Below, in pieces: positions 17,272 through 27,700 of a stretch of DNA of 64,000 nt. The stretch comes from Actinomycetes bacterium. Its GTDB lineage: Bacteria > Actinomycetota > Acidimicrobiia > Acidimicrobiales > Ilumatobacteraceae. Under the pieces are notes generated by a model. That model was given only the letters and a program-made list of their open reading frames with translations. It ran no database searches and was not told where the DNA came from. Made by a program: the position numbers and the translations under genes. The number at the start of each line of letters is the position of its first letter. Position 1 is the first letter of the stretch. Location of the stretch: NCBI GenBank assembly GCA_021414085.1, contig JAIOPC010000005.1, positions 1 through 64,000 on the forward strand. The letters run 5' to 3'.

Positions 17272-19371
17272 ATGTGGAGCCAACCGTTGACCGACTTCCC
17301 CCAATCGATCGTGCGCCGCACGTCATTGCTGCCGCTCGTCGCCATTGCCTTAGCAGTCGCTGGAACCAACATCGCGTCATCGCCCGCGCGTGCTGCGGGC
17401 GAAACCACGCTGACCGTCACGGCCGGAATCGGCGACGGTTGGCACGATCCGGGCGATCATGTCGTCGTCACCGCGACCGTCACAACCGATGAGCTCGTCG
17501 ACGGCCACATTGATGTCGTGTCGTCATCGGGTGCCGTCGTCACGCGCGAGATTCAGGTGGCCGGCGGAACGACCAAGGCGTTCTCGCTCGTAGCACCGAC
17601 CGGTTTCGACTTAGCACCGATCACCGTCAACCTTTATCGCGGCAACGAATTGGTGTCCAAGAAGTCACTCACCCTGCGGCTTGCCGACGCGGTTGAGTTG
17701 GTCGGTGTGCTTCCGGCACTCGTTGCTCGCGCCGGCGACTTGCCCGACCAGGTGAAAGTCGCCACCGGCGGCAGTGCGGTGCTGACCGAACTGTCGGTCG
17801 AACAAATGTCGCTCGGCTCGGCTGCCTTGGAAGCATTCGACTCGATCGCAGCAACCGCTGCAGATGTCCGCTCTCTGCAACCCGCACAACTCGCGGCGCT
17901 GCTCGGATGGTTGAACCGTGGCGGGCGATTGCTGCTTGACGATGCCGGCGACCTCTCGGCCTTGCCCGAAGAATGGCGACCTGGCAACGCTGGCTACGCA
18001 CTCGCCGGGCGCGGCGAGGTACGGCTGATCGACGGCAAAGGCAGTAACAACCAATGGGCCGCGGTGATCGAACCGAGCGGCTCGTCCACCAACGACAACG
18101 CCAACTTCTTCGGCTCGAACGAAAACGTTGGGCTCACCCAGCAAGACCTAGCGCTGCGTGCTGGCGTGAAGCAACCATCACTCGTTCCATTGCTCGTGCC
18201 GTTGGTCGCATACACGGTCATTGTCTCCGTCGTCCTCTACTTCGTGTTGCGCGCCACGCGCCGCATGACGCTTGCCTGGGTCGCTATTCCCGCGCTCGCG
18301 TCGGTTACAGCGCTGGGTGTCTTCGTGTACGGACAGCAGTGGCGCGCCGTGGGCAAGCCCGCGGCGGCGACATTCATCGAGTCGTACCCCGGCGGTGCCG
18401 ATGCGTACTCGAGCGTGCTCACCTTCAGTCGCGACGGCGGCACCAGCACCATCCACCTCCCCGCCGGATGGCAAAGCGACAGCGAGGTGACGCAGTACTT
18501 CTTTGGCCCAAGTGGCATTTCTCCGCGGTTGACATCATCAGCGACCGACACTGAAGTGCAGGTGCGCCTCGAACCCGGGCAGGTCACGACCGCCAACGTG
18601 CTCGGACCCACTTCCGAGGCCGGCCTGTTGGCAACGGCCTCCGTGCGCGACGACGAAGTCGTAGGAACCGTGACGAACCACGGCACGATCACGCTGTATC
18701 AAGTCGCGGTGTTCGGGCCCGGTGGCGTTGACGACATCGGAACGCTCGCGCCCGGGGCAAGTGCCGACTTTGCGATCGACGCTGATCCGTTACCAGCCGG
18801 CTTCACACGCGTCGATCGAGTGTGGAAGGGCACCGCAAACCCGAACGCCACCGACGACGAAATCGCCGAGCTTGGAATCTGGACCAATGCTGGCTTTGGG
18901 CGCTCGATGTATCCGTCGGCACTGGTTCGCGCCGCGGGCTGGACGACCGAACTGGGCAACGGGCTCGACGTCACCGGTGGCTTCACCAGCACCACCGTGG
19001 TGACCAGCCTCGCCCCGATCCGCCCGACCAGTGGCCCCATCCCCGCCGCAACTATCCGGGCGACGCTCGCGCGCACACCATTCGGGATGTTTGGCAACGG
19101 CCTCGGCGACACGATCTACCGATACGTACTGCCCCCCGACGCACCGCTCGGGCAGGGCATCGTCTTTGAGATTCCCGCCGGTCTCACGGCCGTGGACCTT
19201 TGGAACGGCAGCGGCTGGGTGAATCAGGATGGCGATCGACGTGGACGCGTCGTAGTGGAGCCTGCGATGCGGGCCGACGGCGTGATTCTCGTCCGCTTCA
19301 ACAGCGCGGACGGTTTCTTCGGTGACCAGATTCCCGAGGTTCGCGGCATCGAGCCTGGAGAGTTCGCATGA
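17272..19371 (+). CDS. Exported membrane protein with GATase-like segment; first gene of the MoxR/VWA operon
   Basis: This encodes 699 residues of no named family. A signal peptide (about 15-42, ending SSPARA) leads into a beta-rich domain. Next is a segment resembling glutamine-amidotransferase-like folds found in Bat-type proteins (about 140-230, including ALLGWLNRGGRLLLDDAG), then two membrane helices (about 304-326 and 332-350) and a large C-terminal extracytoplasmic beta domain. No catalytic Cys is visible in the GATase-like part, so it is probably structural. The last 4 nt overlap the ABC ATPase start. Context suggests an envelope protein served by the ABC transporter and MoxR ATPase. 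Confidence 0.75.
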   Translation: MWSQPLTDFPQSIVRRTSLLPLVAIALAVAGTNIASSPARAAGETTLTVTAGIGDGWHDPGDHVVVTATVTTDELVDGHIDVVSSSGAVVTREIQVAGGTTKAFSLVAPTGFDLAPITVNLYRGNELVSKKSLTLRLADAVELVGVLPALVARAGDLPDQVKVATGGSAVLTELSVEQMSLGSAALEAFDSIAATAADVRSLQPAQLAALLGWLNRGGRLLLDDAGDLSALPEEWRPGNAGYALAGRGEVRLIDGKGSNNQWAAVIEPSGSSTNDNANFFGSNENVGLTQQDLALRAGVKQPSLVPLLVPLVAYTVIVSVVLYFVLRATRRMTLAWVAIPALASVTALGVFVYGQQWRAVGKPAAATFIESYPGGADAYSSVLTFSRDGGTSTIHLPAGWQSDSEVTQYFFGPSGISPRLTSSATDTEVQVRLEPGQVTTANVLGPTSEAGLLATASVRDDEVVGTVTNHGTITLYQVAVFGPGGVDDIGTLAPGASADFAIDADPLPAGFTRVDRVWKGTANPNATDDEIAELGIWTNAGFGRSMYPSALVRAAGWTTELGNGLDVTGGFTSTTVVTSLAPIRPTSGPIPAATIRATLARTPFGMFGNGLGDTIYRYVLPPDAPLGQGIVFEIPAGLTAVDLWNGSGWVNQDGDRRGRVVVEPAMRADGVILVRFNSADGFFGDQIPEVRGIEPGEFA

Positions 19372-20321
19372 CGAGCACCACCGACACCACGACGATTGAG
19401 ATCCTGCCGACTGAACCGACAGACACGACAGAGACCACCGCCGCGGATGCGTCCGTTGCGGTACGCGCGACGCAACTGAGCAAGCGCTACGGCAATCTAC
19501 TGGCGGTCAATGGTCTCGACCTCACGGTGCCGCGCGGTTCGATCTTTGGTTTGATCGGCCCCAACGGCGCTGGCAAAAGCACGACCTTCGCCATGATGTC
19601 GAGCTTGCTACTGCCGACCAGCGGGCGCATCGTGGTGATGGGCGCCGACCCTTCACGCAAACCGCGCACGGTTCGGCGGCGGATGGGTTACATGCCCGAC
19701 AACCTCGGCGTCTACGACAACTTGCGCGTCGATGAATACCTCGAGTTCTTTGCAGCTTCGTATGGCATCGCCCGGACCGAATGGACCGATCTCGTTGACG
19801 GCCTGCTGGAACTCGTCGACTTGTCGGTAAAGCGCACGGCGATGGTCAACTCGCTCTCGCGGGGCATGAAGCAACGCCTCAGCCTCGCTCGCGCACTGGT
19901 TCACGATCCGGAACTGTTGGTACTCGACGAGCCCGCCAGCGGACTCGACCCGCGCGCTCGCGTCGAGCTGCGCGAGTTGTTGAAGACGCTGAACGGCATG
20001 GGTAAGACGATCATCATCTCGTCGCACATTCTTTCGGAGTTGGAAGAAATGTGTACCGATGTCGCAATCATGGAGGCGGGCAAACTGCTCGCCGCCGGTC
20101 CGCCGCGTCAGATCCTCGAACGGCTCGGCGGCGCACGCAACGTACGCGTTCGTTTCGCCAACGGAGCGAGCGAGGCGTTCAGCGTTGCCGACGACGCCGA
20201 GCAGTCGGCGCTGTTGCGTCGCCTGGTCGTCGAGGAGGGCCGCGACGTTGTCGAATTCGTCGAGGAGTCGGGCGGGCTCGAGCAACTGTTCATGTCGCTC
20301 ACCGAAGGAATCGTCCAATGA
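19368..20321 (+). CDS. ABC transporter ATP-binding protein (ABC-2/NatA-like)
   Basis: A 317-residue ABC ATPase with an unusually Thr/Glu-rich N-terminal tail of about 30 residues. Motifs: Walker A GPNGAGKST (about 64-72), signature LSRGMKQRLSLARAL, Walker B LLVLDEPASGLDP, and H-loop IISSHILSELEE. It powers the permease encoded next. Start and stop both overlap neighbouring genes (ATGA), so it is firmly in the operon. Substrate unknown; NatA/GldA-like exporters are the nearest type by motif. Confidence 0.93.
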   Translation: MTSTTDTTTIEILPTEPTDTTETTAADASVAVRATQLSKRYGNLLAVNGLDLTVPRGSIFGLIGPNGAGKSTTFAMMSSLLLPTSGRIVVMGADPSRKPRTVRRRMGYMPDNLGVYDNLRVDEYLEFFAASYGIARTEWTDLVDGLLELVDLSVKRTAMVNSLSRGMKQRLSLARALVHDPELLVLDEPASGLDPRARVELRELLKTLNGMGKTIIISSHILSELEEMCTDVAIMEAGKLLAAGPPRQILERLGGARNVRVRFANGASEAFSVADDAEQSALLRRLVVEEGRDVVEFVEESGGLEQLFMSLTEGIVQ

Positions 20322-21274
20322 TGATGAACCCAGTCCTCAGTCGCGAATTGCGCGAGCGCATGCGTACCGGCCGCGCGTTCGTCGTGGTCGGCATCTTTCT
20401 GTCGCTGCTCACGCTGACCGCGTACCTCGTCTACCAGGGCTCCACCACTACGGGCGACATCTCCGCCGACCTGGCGCGCCAAACGCGCCTCGGCCGCGAC
20501 CTGTACGAGTGGGTGCTGTTCGTGATGCTCGCGCTCGTGCTGTTCTTCGTGCCCGCGCTGACTGCCGGCGCGATTGCCGGCGAACGCGAGCGGCAAACGC
20601 TGCTGCCATTGCAAGTGACGTTGCTGCGCCCGCGCAGCATTCTGGTTGGCAAGGTGCTTGCTGGCAGCAGTTTCATGTTGTTGCTGCTGTTCGCCTCGCT
20701 GCCGGTGATGATGGTGGCGTACCTGCTCGGCGGCATTCGCCCGCTCGATGGGCTCAAGGGCGTCGGCATCATCTGCGTGATCGCCATCTTGCTCACGCTG
20801 ATGGTCACTGCCCTCAGCGCGCTCACTCGCCGCGTGCAGACCGCAACGCTGTTGGCGTACGGATTTACTGCGCTGCTGGTGCTGCTCGGACCATTGCTCT
20901 ATCTCACGATGAGTGTTGCCGATGGCAGCGAAGGCAACGACGTCGAGAACCCTCCGGCGCTGCTACTGGCGTTGAACCCGATCACCATCGTCGCGGATGC
21001 TGCGGCAGGCGACAACACGTCGAACAGTGGCTTCTCATCCAACAACCCGTTGGAATGGGCGCGCTCCGGAGTCATTAAGGCGAAGTCACTCAACGACGAC
21101 TCGTGGTTTGCATGGTTCCCCGACGACAACTTCCGCGCGCAGTTCCGGGTCGAAGGAAAAGACGACGGCTTCCCCGCGTGGGCACTGGGTGTTGTCGGTC
21201 TTGCCGATCTCGCCGCACTCCTTTCTTTCCTTGCAGTCCGCCGACTGCGTACCCCTGCGGAGACTGAACGATGA
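20318..21274 (+). CDS. ABC-2 type permease subunit
   Basis: A 318-residue membrane protein with about six helices: one near residues 20-42, then a cluster from about 65 to 200, and a last one near the C-terminus. A 70-residue non-membrane loop precedes the last helix. The motif AGAIAGERERQTLLPLQVTLLRPRSILVGK is typical of ABC-2 permeases (NatB/GldF type). Three consecutive ATG codons start at 20318; the first overlaps the ATPase stop. Pairs with the preceding ATPase. Confidence 0.88.
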   Translation: MMMNPVLSRELRERMRTGRAFVVVGIFLSLLTLTAYLVYQGSTTTGDISADLARQTRLGRDLYEWVLFVMLALVLFFVPALTAGAIAGERERQTLLPLQVTLLRPRSILVGKVLAGSSFMLLLLFASLPVMMVAYLLGGIRPLDGLKGVGIICVIAILLTLMVTALSALTRRVQTATLLAYGFTALLVLLGPLLYLTMSVADGSEGNDVENPPALLLALNPITIVADAAAGDNTSNSGFSSNNPLEWARSGVIKAKSLNDDSWFAWFPDDNFRAQFRVEGKDDGFPAWALGVVGLADLAALLSFLAVRRLRTPAETER

Positions 21275-22863
21275 ACCGAACTGTCAATCCTCTCCTGAAC
21301 GCGATTCGTCGGCGACTGCGTTTGGCGTGGGCGGTTGCCACGTTGCAGGTTGTCGCGCCGCTCGTTGCGCTGGCAGCCCTGGCGATGGTCGTCGCCGGCC
21401 GCATGTTCGACCTTCCGGCAAGCGACGTGGCTGCGTTGTGGATGGTCGCCGGAGTTGTTGTGTTGGTCGCTGGCTACGCGGTGCTCTGCAAGGTCCCCGA
21501 AATGGTCGTGGCGCGTGCCGCTGATCGCGGCCTCGCGACGCGCGACGCCTTCGCCACGTCGTTGGAACTTGCGGACCAATCCGATGACGACTTTGCGCAG
21601 CGTGTGCAAGTGCGCGCTCAGGAACTGGCCGCCGTGTCGACACCAAAGGATGCCGTGCCGTTGCGCTGGCGTCGGCGGCCCACCGCGGTCGCGATGCTGG
21701 TCGCGCCCGCGGCGATCGTGCTGGCGCTGATTGCCAACCCGCAAGATGCGTTGCGCGAGGATCGCGCACGCGATGCCGCCGCCATCGAAGCGACCGCCGA
21801 CGTGCTGCGCAGCGAAGCCGAGCGAATCGCTCAGCAGCCCGAAGGAGCCGACGCCGCCGCGCGCCTCGAGCAGCTGGCCGCCGATCTCGAGAAGACCGAC
21901 TCGCTCGACAAGGCGCAAGAACTACTCGACGAAGCTGCCGCCGAGTTGCGTGAGCAAGTAGGCGACGATCTCTTGGCCAAGAAGGCCGCGACGGAAGGAC
22001 TGCAACGCAGCCTCGAGAACTCGCCGCTACCTGGAACGAGTACTCAGGAGGCGGCCGAGCAAACAGTGCAGCAGCAACTCGATGCGTTGGCCGACGAGTT
22101 GCCGAGCATGACCGATGCCGAGCGTGCAGCAGCTGCCGAGCGGTTGGACGATTTGGCAGCGACCCAGGAAGCGGGCGACCCGGCGACGGCCGAGGCGCTG
22201 CGCCAAGCCGCGCAAGCGTTACGCGAGGGCGACGTGGCGGGCGCGCAGGCGCGCCTCGGCGAAGCGGGCCAGGCCAACGCCGAGGCGTCAAGCCAAGCCG
22301 CGCAACAAACCGCGGCGAGCGACGCCGCACAATCAGCAGCGAACGCTGGCAAGCAACTGTCCAACTCAGGCACCGGCCAATCTGCGGGGCAGGGTCAGGG
22401 TCAGGGTCAGGGTCAGGGTCAAGGTCAAGGACAAGGACAAGGACAAGGCTCCGGTACGGGTTCGGGTTCGGGGCAACAGGGCTCCGGCGGCGCGGGCGGC
22501 AATCCCTCGGGCAGCGTCGGCGGTGGCAGTGGCTCGCCTGGCAACGGTGGCCAAGGTGGCCAGGGAACCGGCGCCGGACACACCAACGGCAGCGGCGGCC
22601 CCGACCTCGACACGATCTACGACCCGGCGCACGGCACCGGCGGCGAAACCGGATCGGTGGGCGGCGGTACCGGAACCGGCGAGGGTGGCACGGTCGGCAC
22701 GACGAACGGACAGACCAACAGCGGGTCGTCGCAGGTGCCGGTCAGCGATGTGCTCGACGCGTACTCACGCCAGGCGACTGACGCGATGAACAACCCATCG
22801 GTGCCGCCCGCTATACGAGCATTGGTGCTTGCGTACTTCAACCAACTGCAGGGAGCGAAGTAA
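21271..22863 (+). CDS. Membrane-anchored coiled-coil protein with Gly-Gln tandem repeat, function unknown
   Basis: This encodes 530 residues. Two N-terminal membrane helices (about 20-40 and 50-72) and a third near 140-155 anchor a long Ala/Glu/Gln-rich, probably coiled-coil region (about 165-360). A low-complexity stretch of alternating Gly and Gln (about 371-392), then Gly/Ser/Thr-rich sequence, leads to a short ordered C-terminus (VSDVLDAYSRQATDAMNNPSVPPAIRALVLAYFNQL split by the repeat region). The architecture recalls DUF4175-type proteins next to MoxR genes, but I do not claim membership. Start overlaps the permease stop, and the TAA stop shares its last base with the MoxR ATG. Confidence 0.75.
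   Translation: MNRTVNPLLNAIRRRLRLAWAVATLQVVAPLVALAALAMVVAGRMFDLPASDVAALWMVAGVVVLVAGYAVLCKVPEMVVARAADRGLATRDAFATSLELADQSDDDFAQRVQVRAQELAAVSTPKDAVPLRWRRRPTAVAMLVAPAAIVLALIANPQDALREDRARDAAAIEATADVLRSEAERIAQQPEGADAAARLEQLAADLEKTDSLDKAQELLDEAAAELREQVGDDLLAKKAATEGLQRSLENSPLPGTSTQEAAEQTVQQQLDALADELPSMTDAERAAAAERLDDLAATQEAGDPATAEALRQAAQALREGDVAGAQARLGEAGQANAEASSQAAQQTAASDAAQSAANAGKQLSNSGTGQSAGQGQGQGQGQGQGQGQGQGQGSGTGSGSGQQGSGGAGGNPSGSVGGGSGSPGNGGQGGQGTGAGHTNGSGGPDLDTIYDPAHGTGGETGSVGGGTGTGEGGTVGTTNGQTNSGSSQVPVSDVLDAYSRQATDAMNNPSVPPAIRALVLAYFNQLQGAK
22386..22447 (+). repeat. Hexanucleotide tandem repeat encoding Gly-Gln
   Basis: About ten in-frame units of CAGGGT, drifting to CAAGGT and CAAGGA, encode the Gly-Gln run. 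The 6-nt period keeps the frame whatever the copy number, so slippage would only change linker length. Confidence 0.85.
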
Positions 22864-23879
22864 TGGCTCAACAACTTCCAACAATCTCGCCCGAGCGCTA
22901 CGCCGAACTCGCCGAACAGATTGAGCGCGAGGTCGGCAAGGTCATCGTCGGCCAAGACCAGCTCGTGCGCACGATCGTCACCTGTCTGCTTGCCGAAGGG
23001 CACGCGCTGCTCGAGGGTGTGCCCGGACTCGGAAAGACGATGCTGCTGAAGGCGCTCTCGCAAGCGGTCGATCTGCCATTCAGTCGTGTGCAATTCACGC
23101 CCGACCTAATGCCAGCAGACATCGTCGGCACACAGGTGCTCGAAGAAGACGACCGCGGCCACAAGACATTCCAGTTCCGCGAAGGGCCGGTGTTCGCCAG
23201 CTTTGTGCTCGCGGACGAAGTCAACCGCGCGACACCCAAGACGCAATCAGCGTTGCTCGAAGCAATGCAGGAACGCAGCGTGACCACAGGCGGTATCACT
23301 CGCCCGCTGCCGCGCCCGTTTCTTGTGATGGCGACGCAGAACCCATTGGAGATGGAAGGCACATACCCGCTGCCGGAAGCGCAGCTCGACCGCTTCCTGT
23401 TGAAGGCGCAGGTTCCATTCCCGAGCGCGGAAGACTTGGTAACGGTGCTCGAACGCACCACCGGCACCCAGTCGGTGACGTTGCACTCGGTCGCCGATGC
23501 TCCGACGTTGCTGGCGATGATCGAACTCACCCGGCAGGTTCCGATTGCGAGCCACGTACTGCGGCACGCCGTCGACCTCGTCGTGGCAACACATCCCGAC
23601 GCCGCCACGGCGCCCGACCTTGTTCGTCGCTATGTGCGCTTCGGCGCGTCACCGCGCGGCGCGCAAGCGATGGTTTTGGCCGGCAAGGTGACGGCACTGC
23701 TTGACGGGCGGCCCAATGTGTCGATCGCCGACATTCGCGAAGTCGCCGTCGCCGCGCTGCGCCACCGCATGGTCGTCGGCTACGAGGCGACCGCCGACAA
23801 CGTTGACGCTGCACAACTCGTCGATGCATTGCTGGCCGCCGTTGAGGCACCGACAGCGGGGATGCGCGGCGCCCCGTGA
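22863..23879 (+). CDS. MoxR family AAA+ ATPase
   Basis: A 338-residue MoxR ATPase: Walker A GVPGLGKT (about 54-61), FTPDLMPADIVGTQV, Walker B FVLADEVNRATPKTQSALLEAMQER, sensor 1 MATQNPLEMEGTYPLPEAQLDRFL and the C-terminal helical domain with FGASPRGAQAM. MoxR proteins act as chaperone-like ATPases with DUF58 and VWA partners, which are the next two genes. The start shares a base with the previous stop, and the stop overlaps the DUF58 GTG. Confidence 0.96.
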   Translation: MAQQLPTISPERYAELAEQIEREVGKVIVGQDQLVRTIVTCLLAEGHALLEGVPGLGKTMLLKALSQAVDLPFSRVQFTPDLMPADIVGTQVLEEDDRGHKTFQFREGPVFASFVLADEVNRATPKTQSALLEAMQERSVTTGGITRPLPRPFLVMATQNPLEMEGTYPLPEAQLDRFLLKAQVPFPSAEDLVTVLERTTGTQSVTLHSVADAPTLLAMIELTRQVPIASHVLRHAVDLVVATHPDAATAPDLVRRYVRFGASPRGAQAMVLAGKVTALLDGRPNVSIADIREVAVAALRHRMVVGYEATADNVDAAQLVDALLAAVEAPTAGMRGAP

Positions 23880-24739
23880 GCGAACTGCTCGATCCGCAAT
23901 TGCTGACGCAACTCGAGCGCTTGCAGATGCGCACGCGTCGTCGGCTGGCGGGTCGCTTCGCCGGCGAGCACCGCAGCACGCGTTTCGGTAATTCACTCGA
24001 CTTCGCCGACCAGCGCGAGTATTTCCCCGGCGACGACTACCGCCGCATCGACTATGCGCTGTACGCCCGCACTGGCCAATTGTTCGTCAAATTGTTCGAA
24101 GCCGAGGACGACCTCAGCGTGCGGATCCTTCTCGACGTCTCGGCATCCATGGGCCACGAAGGCAAGCTCGATCAAGCCAAGCGCCTCGCTGCCGCGGTCG
24201 GGTTCCTCGCGCTCACCCGCCGCGATGTGGTCACGTTGCATCTGGAGCCGGCGGTGCGCCCACCACAGCGCTTCACCGGTCGTCACGCGGTGACCGCGTT
24301 GTTCCGCGTCTTGGAGTCACTGCAACCCGCGGGAGAAACCGATTTGCGCTCTGCCGCCGGAGATCTCTTGGCGCGCCCCGGACCTGCGGGAGTGACGGTC
24401 GTGATCAGCGATCTGCTCACCCCGTCATGGGAGCCAGCTATCGACCGGTTGCCGGCGCGTGGTGGCGAGGTCACCGTCCTGCACGTGCTCGCGAAAGAGG
24501 AGATTTCGCCGACCATCATCGGCGACCTCGACGTGATCGATGCCGAGTCCGGCGAGCGAGTTCCCGTCAGCCTCAGCCACGACAGCATCAAGAGCTACCG
24601 CGAAGTAGTCGATCGGTGGTTGGTTGAGGCCGCGGCGCGTTGTCGTCGGCGTGGCGCCAACTATCAGCAGGTGCTCGCCGACGATCCGATCGCGGACGTC
24701 GTGTTGAAGGGCTGGCGCGTCCAAGGAGTCGTTCGGTGA
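23876..24739 (+). CDS. DUF58 domain protein (VWA-related MoxR partner)
   Basis: This is a 287-residue cytosolic protein with the DUF58 core. The conserved RSTRFGNSLDFADQREYFPGDDYRRIDY region (given here only by its position, about 40-60) is followed by LFVKLFEAEDDLSVRILLDVSASM, where DVSAS is a MIDAS-type DxSxS. The membrane helices found in longer DUF58 proteins are absent. The GTG start overlaps the MoxR stop (GTGA). DUF58 proteins usually work with MoxR as an adaptor or effector. Confidence 0.94.
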   Translation: MSELLDPQLLTQLERLQMRTRRRLAGRFAGEHRSTRFGNSLDFADQREYFPGDDYRRIDYALYARTGQLFVKLFEAEDDLSVRILLDVSASMGHEGKLDQAKRLAAAVGFLALTRRDVVTLHLEPAVRPPQRFTGRHAVTALFRVLESLQPAGETDLRSAAGDLLARPGPAGVTVVISDLLTPSWEPAIDRLPARGGEVTVLHVLAKEEISPTIIGDLDVIDAESGERVPVSLSHDSIKSYREVVDRWLVEAAARCRRRGANYQQVLADDPIADVVLKGWRVQGVVR

Positions 24740-24752
24740 TCGGAGCCCGTAA

Positions 24753-27700
24753 GTGACCCTGGCGAATCCGGCTGGCTTGGCGTTGCTGGGCCTGACCATT
24801 CCGATCGTGTTGCTGCACATTCTGCGCCCGCGCCGGCAGTCGGTGACCGTCAGCAGTACGTTCCTGTGGCGCGCACTCGAACGCCCGGTCAGCAGTGCGT
24901 CGCCCTGGCAGAAGCTGCGCTGGAGCGCGCTGCTGATCGCACAACTGCTCGCGGTCGCGCTGCTCGCGCTCGCCGTCGCGCGCCCGGTGCGCTTGGAGGC
25001 CGCCGAGCTCAGCGAGCACACCGTGTTCATCATCGATGCCTCGGGTTCGATGGGCGCTCTCGACGGCAACCCTGATCGACTGCACGCGGCCATCGATCGC
25101 GCGATTTCGCTGCGCGACGAGTTGCCCAGCGGCGGCATCGCCTCGATCGTGATTGCAAGTGATCATCCACGGGTAGTGCTGACCACCAGCGACGACGAGG
25201 ACGAATTCGCCGATGCGTTGCGCACGATTGAAACGACCGCCGGCCACCCCGATTTCGCCGGAGCATTCAGCCTGGCGGAGAGCCTCGACACCAGCAGTGC
25301 CGAGATCGGTTTCGTGCTGATCAGCGACGGCGGCTTGAACGACGACGAAGAGAAGTTGCTGCCTCCCAATACTCGCTACAAACGAATCGGAGAAGAGAAC
25401 ACAAACCGCGGCGTCGTTCGGGTGGATGTCGAGCCGCGCGGCAGCGGACTGCACGCACGTGTCACGGTGCGCAACTTTGGCGACACAGCCGTGACGCAAA
25501 CCGTCCGCATTGATGTCGACGGCACCACCGCCAGCGAGCAAGCGATCAATATTGGCGCGCGTAGCAGCACCGTGGTCGAAGCCGACCTGCCACCGGGGCA
25601 ACGCGTCGAGGCGTACCTCGATGCCAGCCTGGCGGCGACGGACCTGCTACCTGCCGACGATGTCGGGGTCGCCGTCGGCGCGTCGCGACCCGATCTCAAG
25701 GTGCTCATTGCTGGCGACGCGCGCTTTTGGCAAGAGCTGTTCACCTCAATGGCCGGCGTGGAGACAAGCGTCGTCGAGGTAGCCGCTGGCGCGGTGGGCC
25801 CCGATGGCGATGGCTACGACATCGTGGTGTACGCCGGTGTTGCAGTACCGCTAGAACCCAAGGCCGCGTTCTTGGCGGTTGCTTCACCGGGCGGCGTCGC
25901 CGGCGTGACTCCGACCGGAGTGGTGGAGACACCAGTCGTCACGCTCCTACGCACCGACGATCCCTTGCTTGCCGATGTTGACCTGACGCAAGTGGCGATC
26001 GCCCAAGCAATGCGCGTTGAAGCAGGCGCCGGCGTGGAAGTGCTGGTCGCAGGCGAGAACGCTCCCCTGTTGCTACGCGGCGAGCAGGCGGGCCAACGGT
26101 TCGCGTTTCTCACCTTCGCGCTTGGCGACAGCAACCTGCCTTTGCAAGTGGCGTTTCCGATTCTGGGCGACCGGCTGCTGACCGAACTGAGCAACACGGC
26201 ACTCTCGACTGCCGCTCTGGAAGTCGGCGCGTCGCTGCCGATCGACCCATCGACCGCGGGCGAAGCGGTCGGGCCAGACGGTCTGTCGCGATCGTTCGCG
26301 GTCGGCGACCTGGCACTCAAGGCCAGTAAGCCCGGCTTCTGGCTGATCCAAGTTGAGGGCGAGAAGGATCGCCTGATAGCCGTCAACCCTTCGGCTATCG
26401 AGAGCGACATCTCACCGCGCGACACGCTGGTGCCGCCGGTCGACGACACGGCTCGTCAGGTCACTCCCGCGCGCACCGAGCACTCCATGCTCGCCTGGGT
26501 ACTCGTGCCTCTACTGGCACTACTTGCACTTGAGGCCTGGCTCGCGTGGCGGCGCCTCGGCGTCAGCCGTCGGCAATGGACAATTGCGGTTGGCGCGCGC
26601 ATCGCCGTTGCGGCGCTCTTGCTTGGCGCGTTGTTGGCTCCAACGATTCGCCGCAGCAGCGATCGCGTCGCGACGGTGTTCGTTCTCGACGGTTCGGCCT
26701 CGCTTGGGCCGAGCGGGGACGCCGCGGCGTTGTTGTGGTTGCAACAGGCACTGCAAGCACGGCCCGACAATGCGTTAAGCGCCGTCGTCGTGTTTGGCGG
26801 AGACGCGCGCCTGGATCGGGTGCTGGAGCAATCATCAACGTTCGAAGGCGCGGCGGTGGTCATCGACGACAGCGCCACCGACATCGCCACTGCGCTGCGC
26901 CTTGGTGGCGCGGTGTTGCCGTCAGATGCCAAGCGCCGAGTCGTCGTCATCAGCGATGGTCGGGTTACCAACGGCGATGCGATCGAGGAAGCGCAGCGGT
27001 TGGCGGGCGACGACATTCAGATCGATGTGCACACCATCGACGAGAGTGTCGGTGCCGACGCCGCGGTGCTGAGCATCGACGTGCCGCGATTGGCCCGCGT
27101 CGGCGACGAGATCACGATCAAGGTCAACGTGGTCGCGACCCAAGACGGTCGAGCAACCGTTGTGCTGCGTCGAGACGGAACCGACGTTGGCACGCAAACC
27201 GTCGATCTGGTAGCGGGCACCAACGTGGTGACCTTCCTCGACAACGCCGGCGACACACCAGCCGCGGTGTTGCGCTACCAAGCCATCGTCTCCAGCGTCG
27301 ACGACGCGCAGCCGAAGAACGACGCGGCATTCGCGGCAGTTCCGGTGGATGGCCCGGCACAAGTGCTGATCGTGGAAGGAAGCGGCGGTGAGGCCGACAC
27401 GCTGAGCGCCGCGCTGCGGGCCGGTGGTGTTGCGACCGTCGTCGTCGGCCCCGCTGAACTGCCTGACGTGCAGCAACTCGCCAGTTACGCGGGCGTAGTG
27501 CTGGTCGACGTGCCGGCAACCTCACTCACCGGCGAGCAGATCGAAGCACTCACGATCGCCGTGCGCGATCTCGGACGTGGCCTGGTGACCATCGGAGGCA
27601 CTCGCAGCTACGGCGTTGGGGGCTATCGCGAATCGCCGTTGTCGGATCTGTTGCCCGTCGACAGCGAGATCCTCGACCCGAAGCGACGCAAGACAGTGGC

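Noticed and set aside
22386-22447. CRISPR-like repeat
   Set aside because: The units are 6 nt without spacers and encode Gly-Gln in frame.
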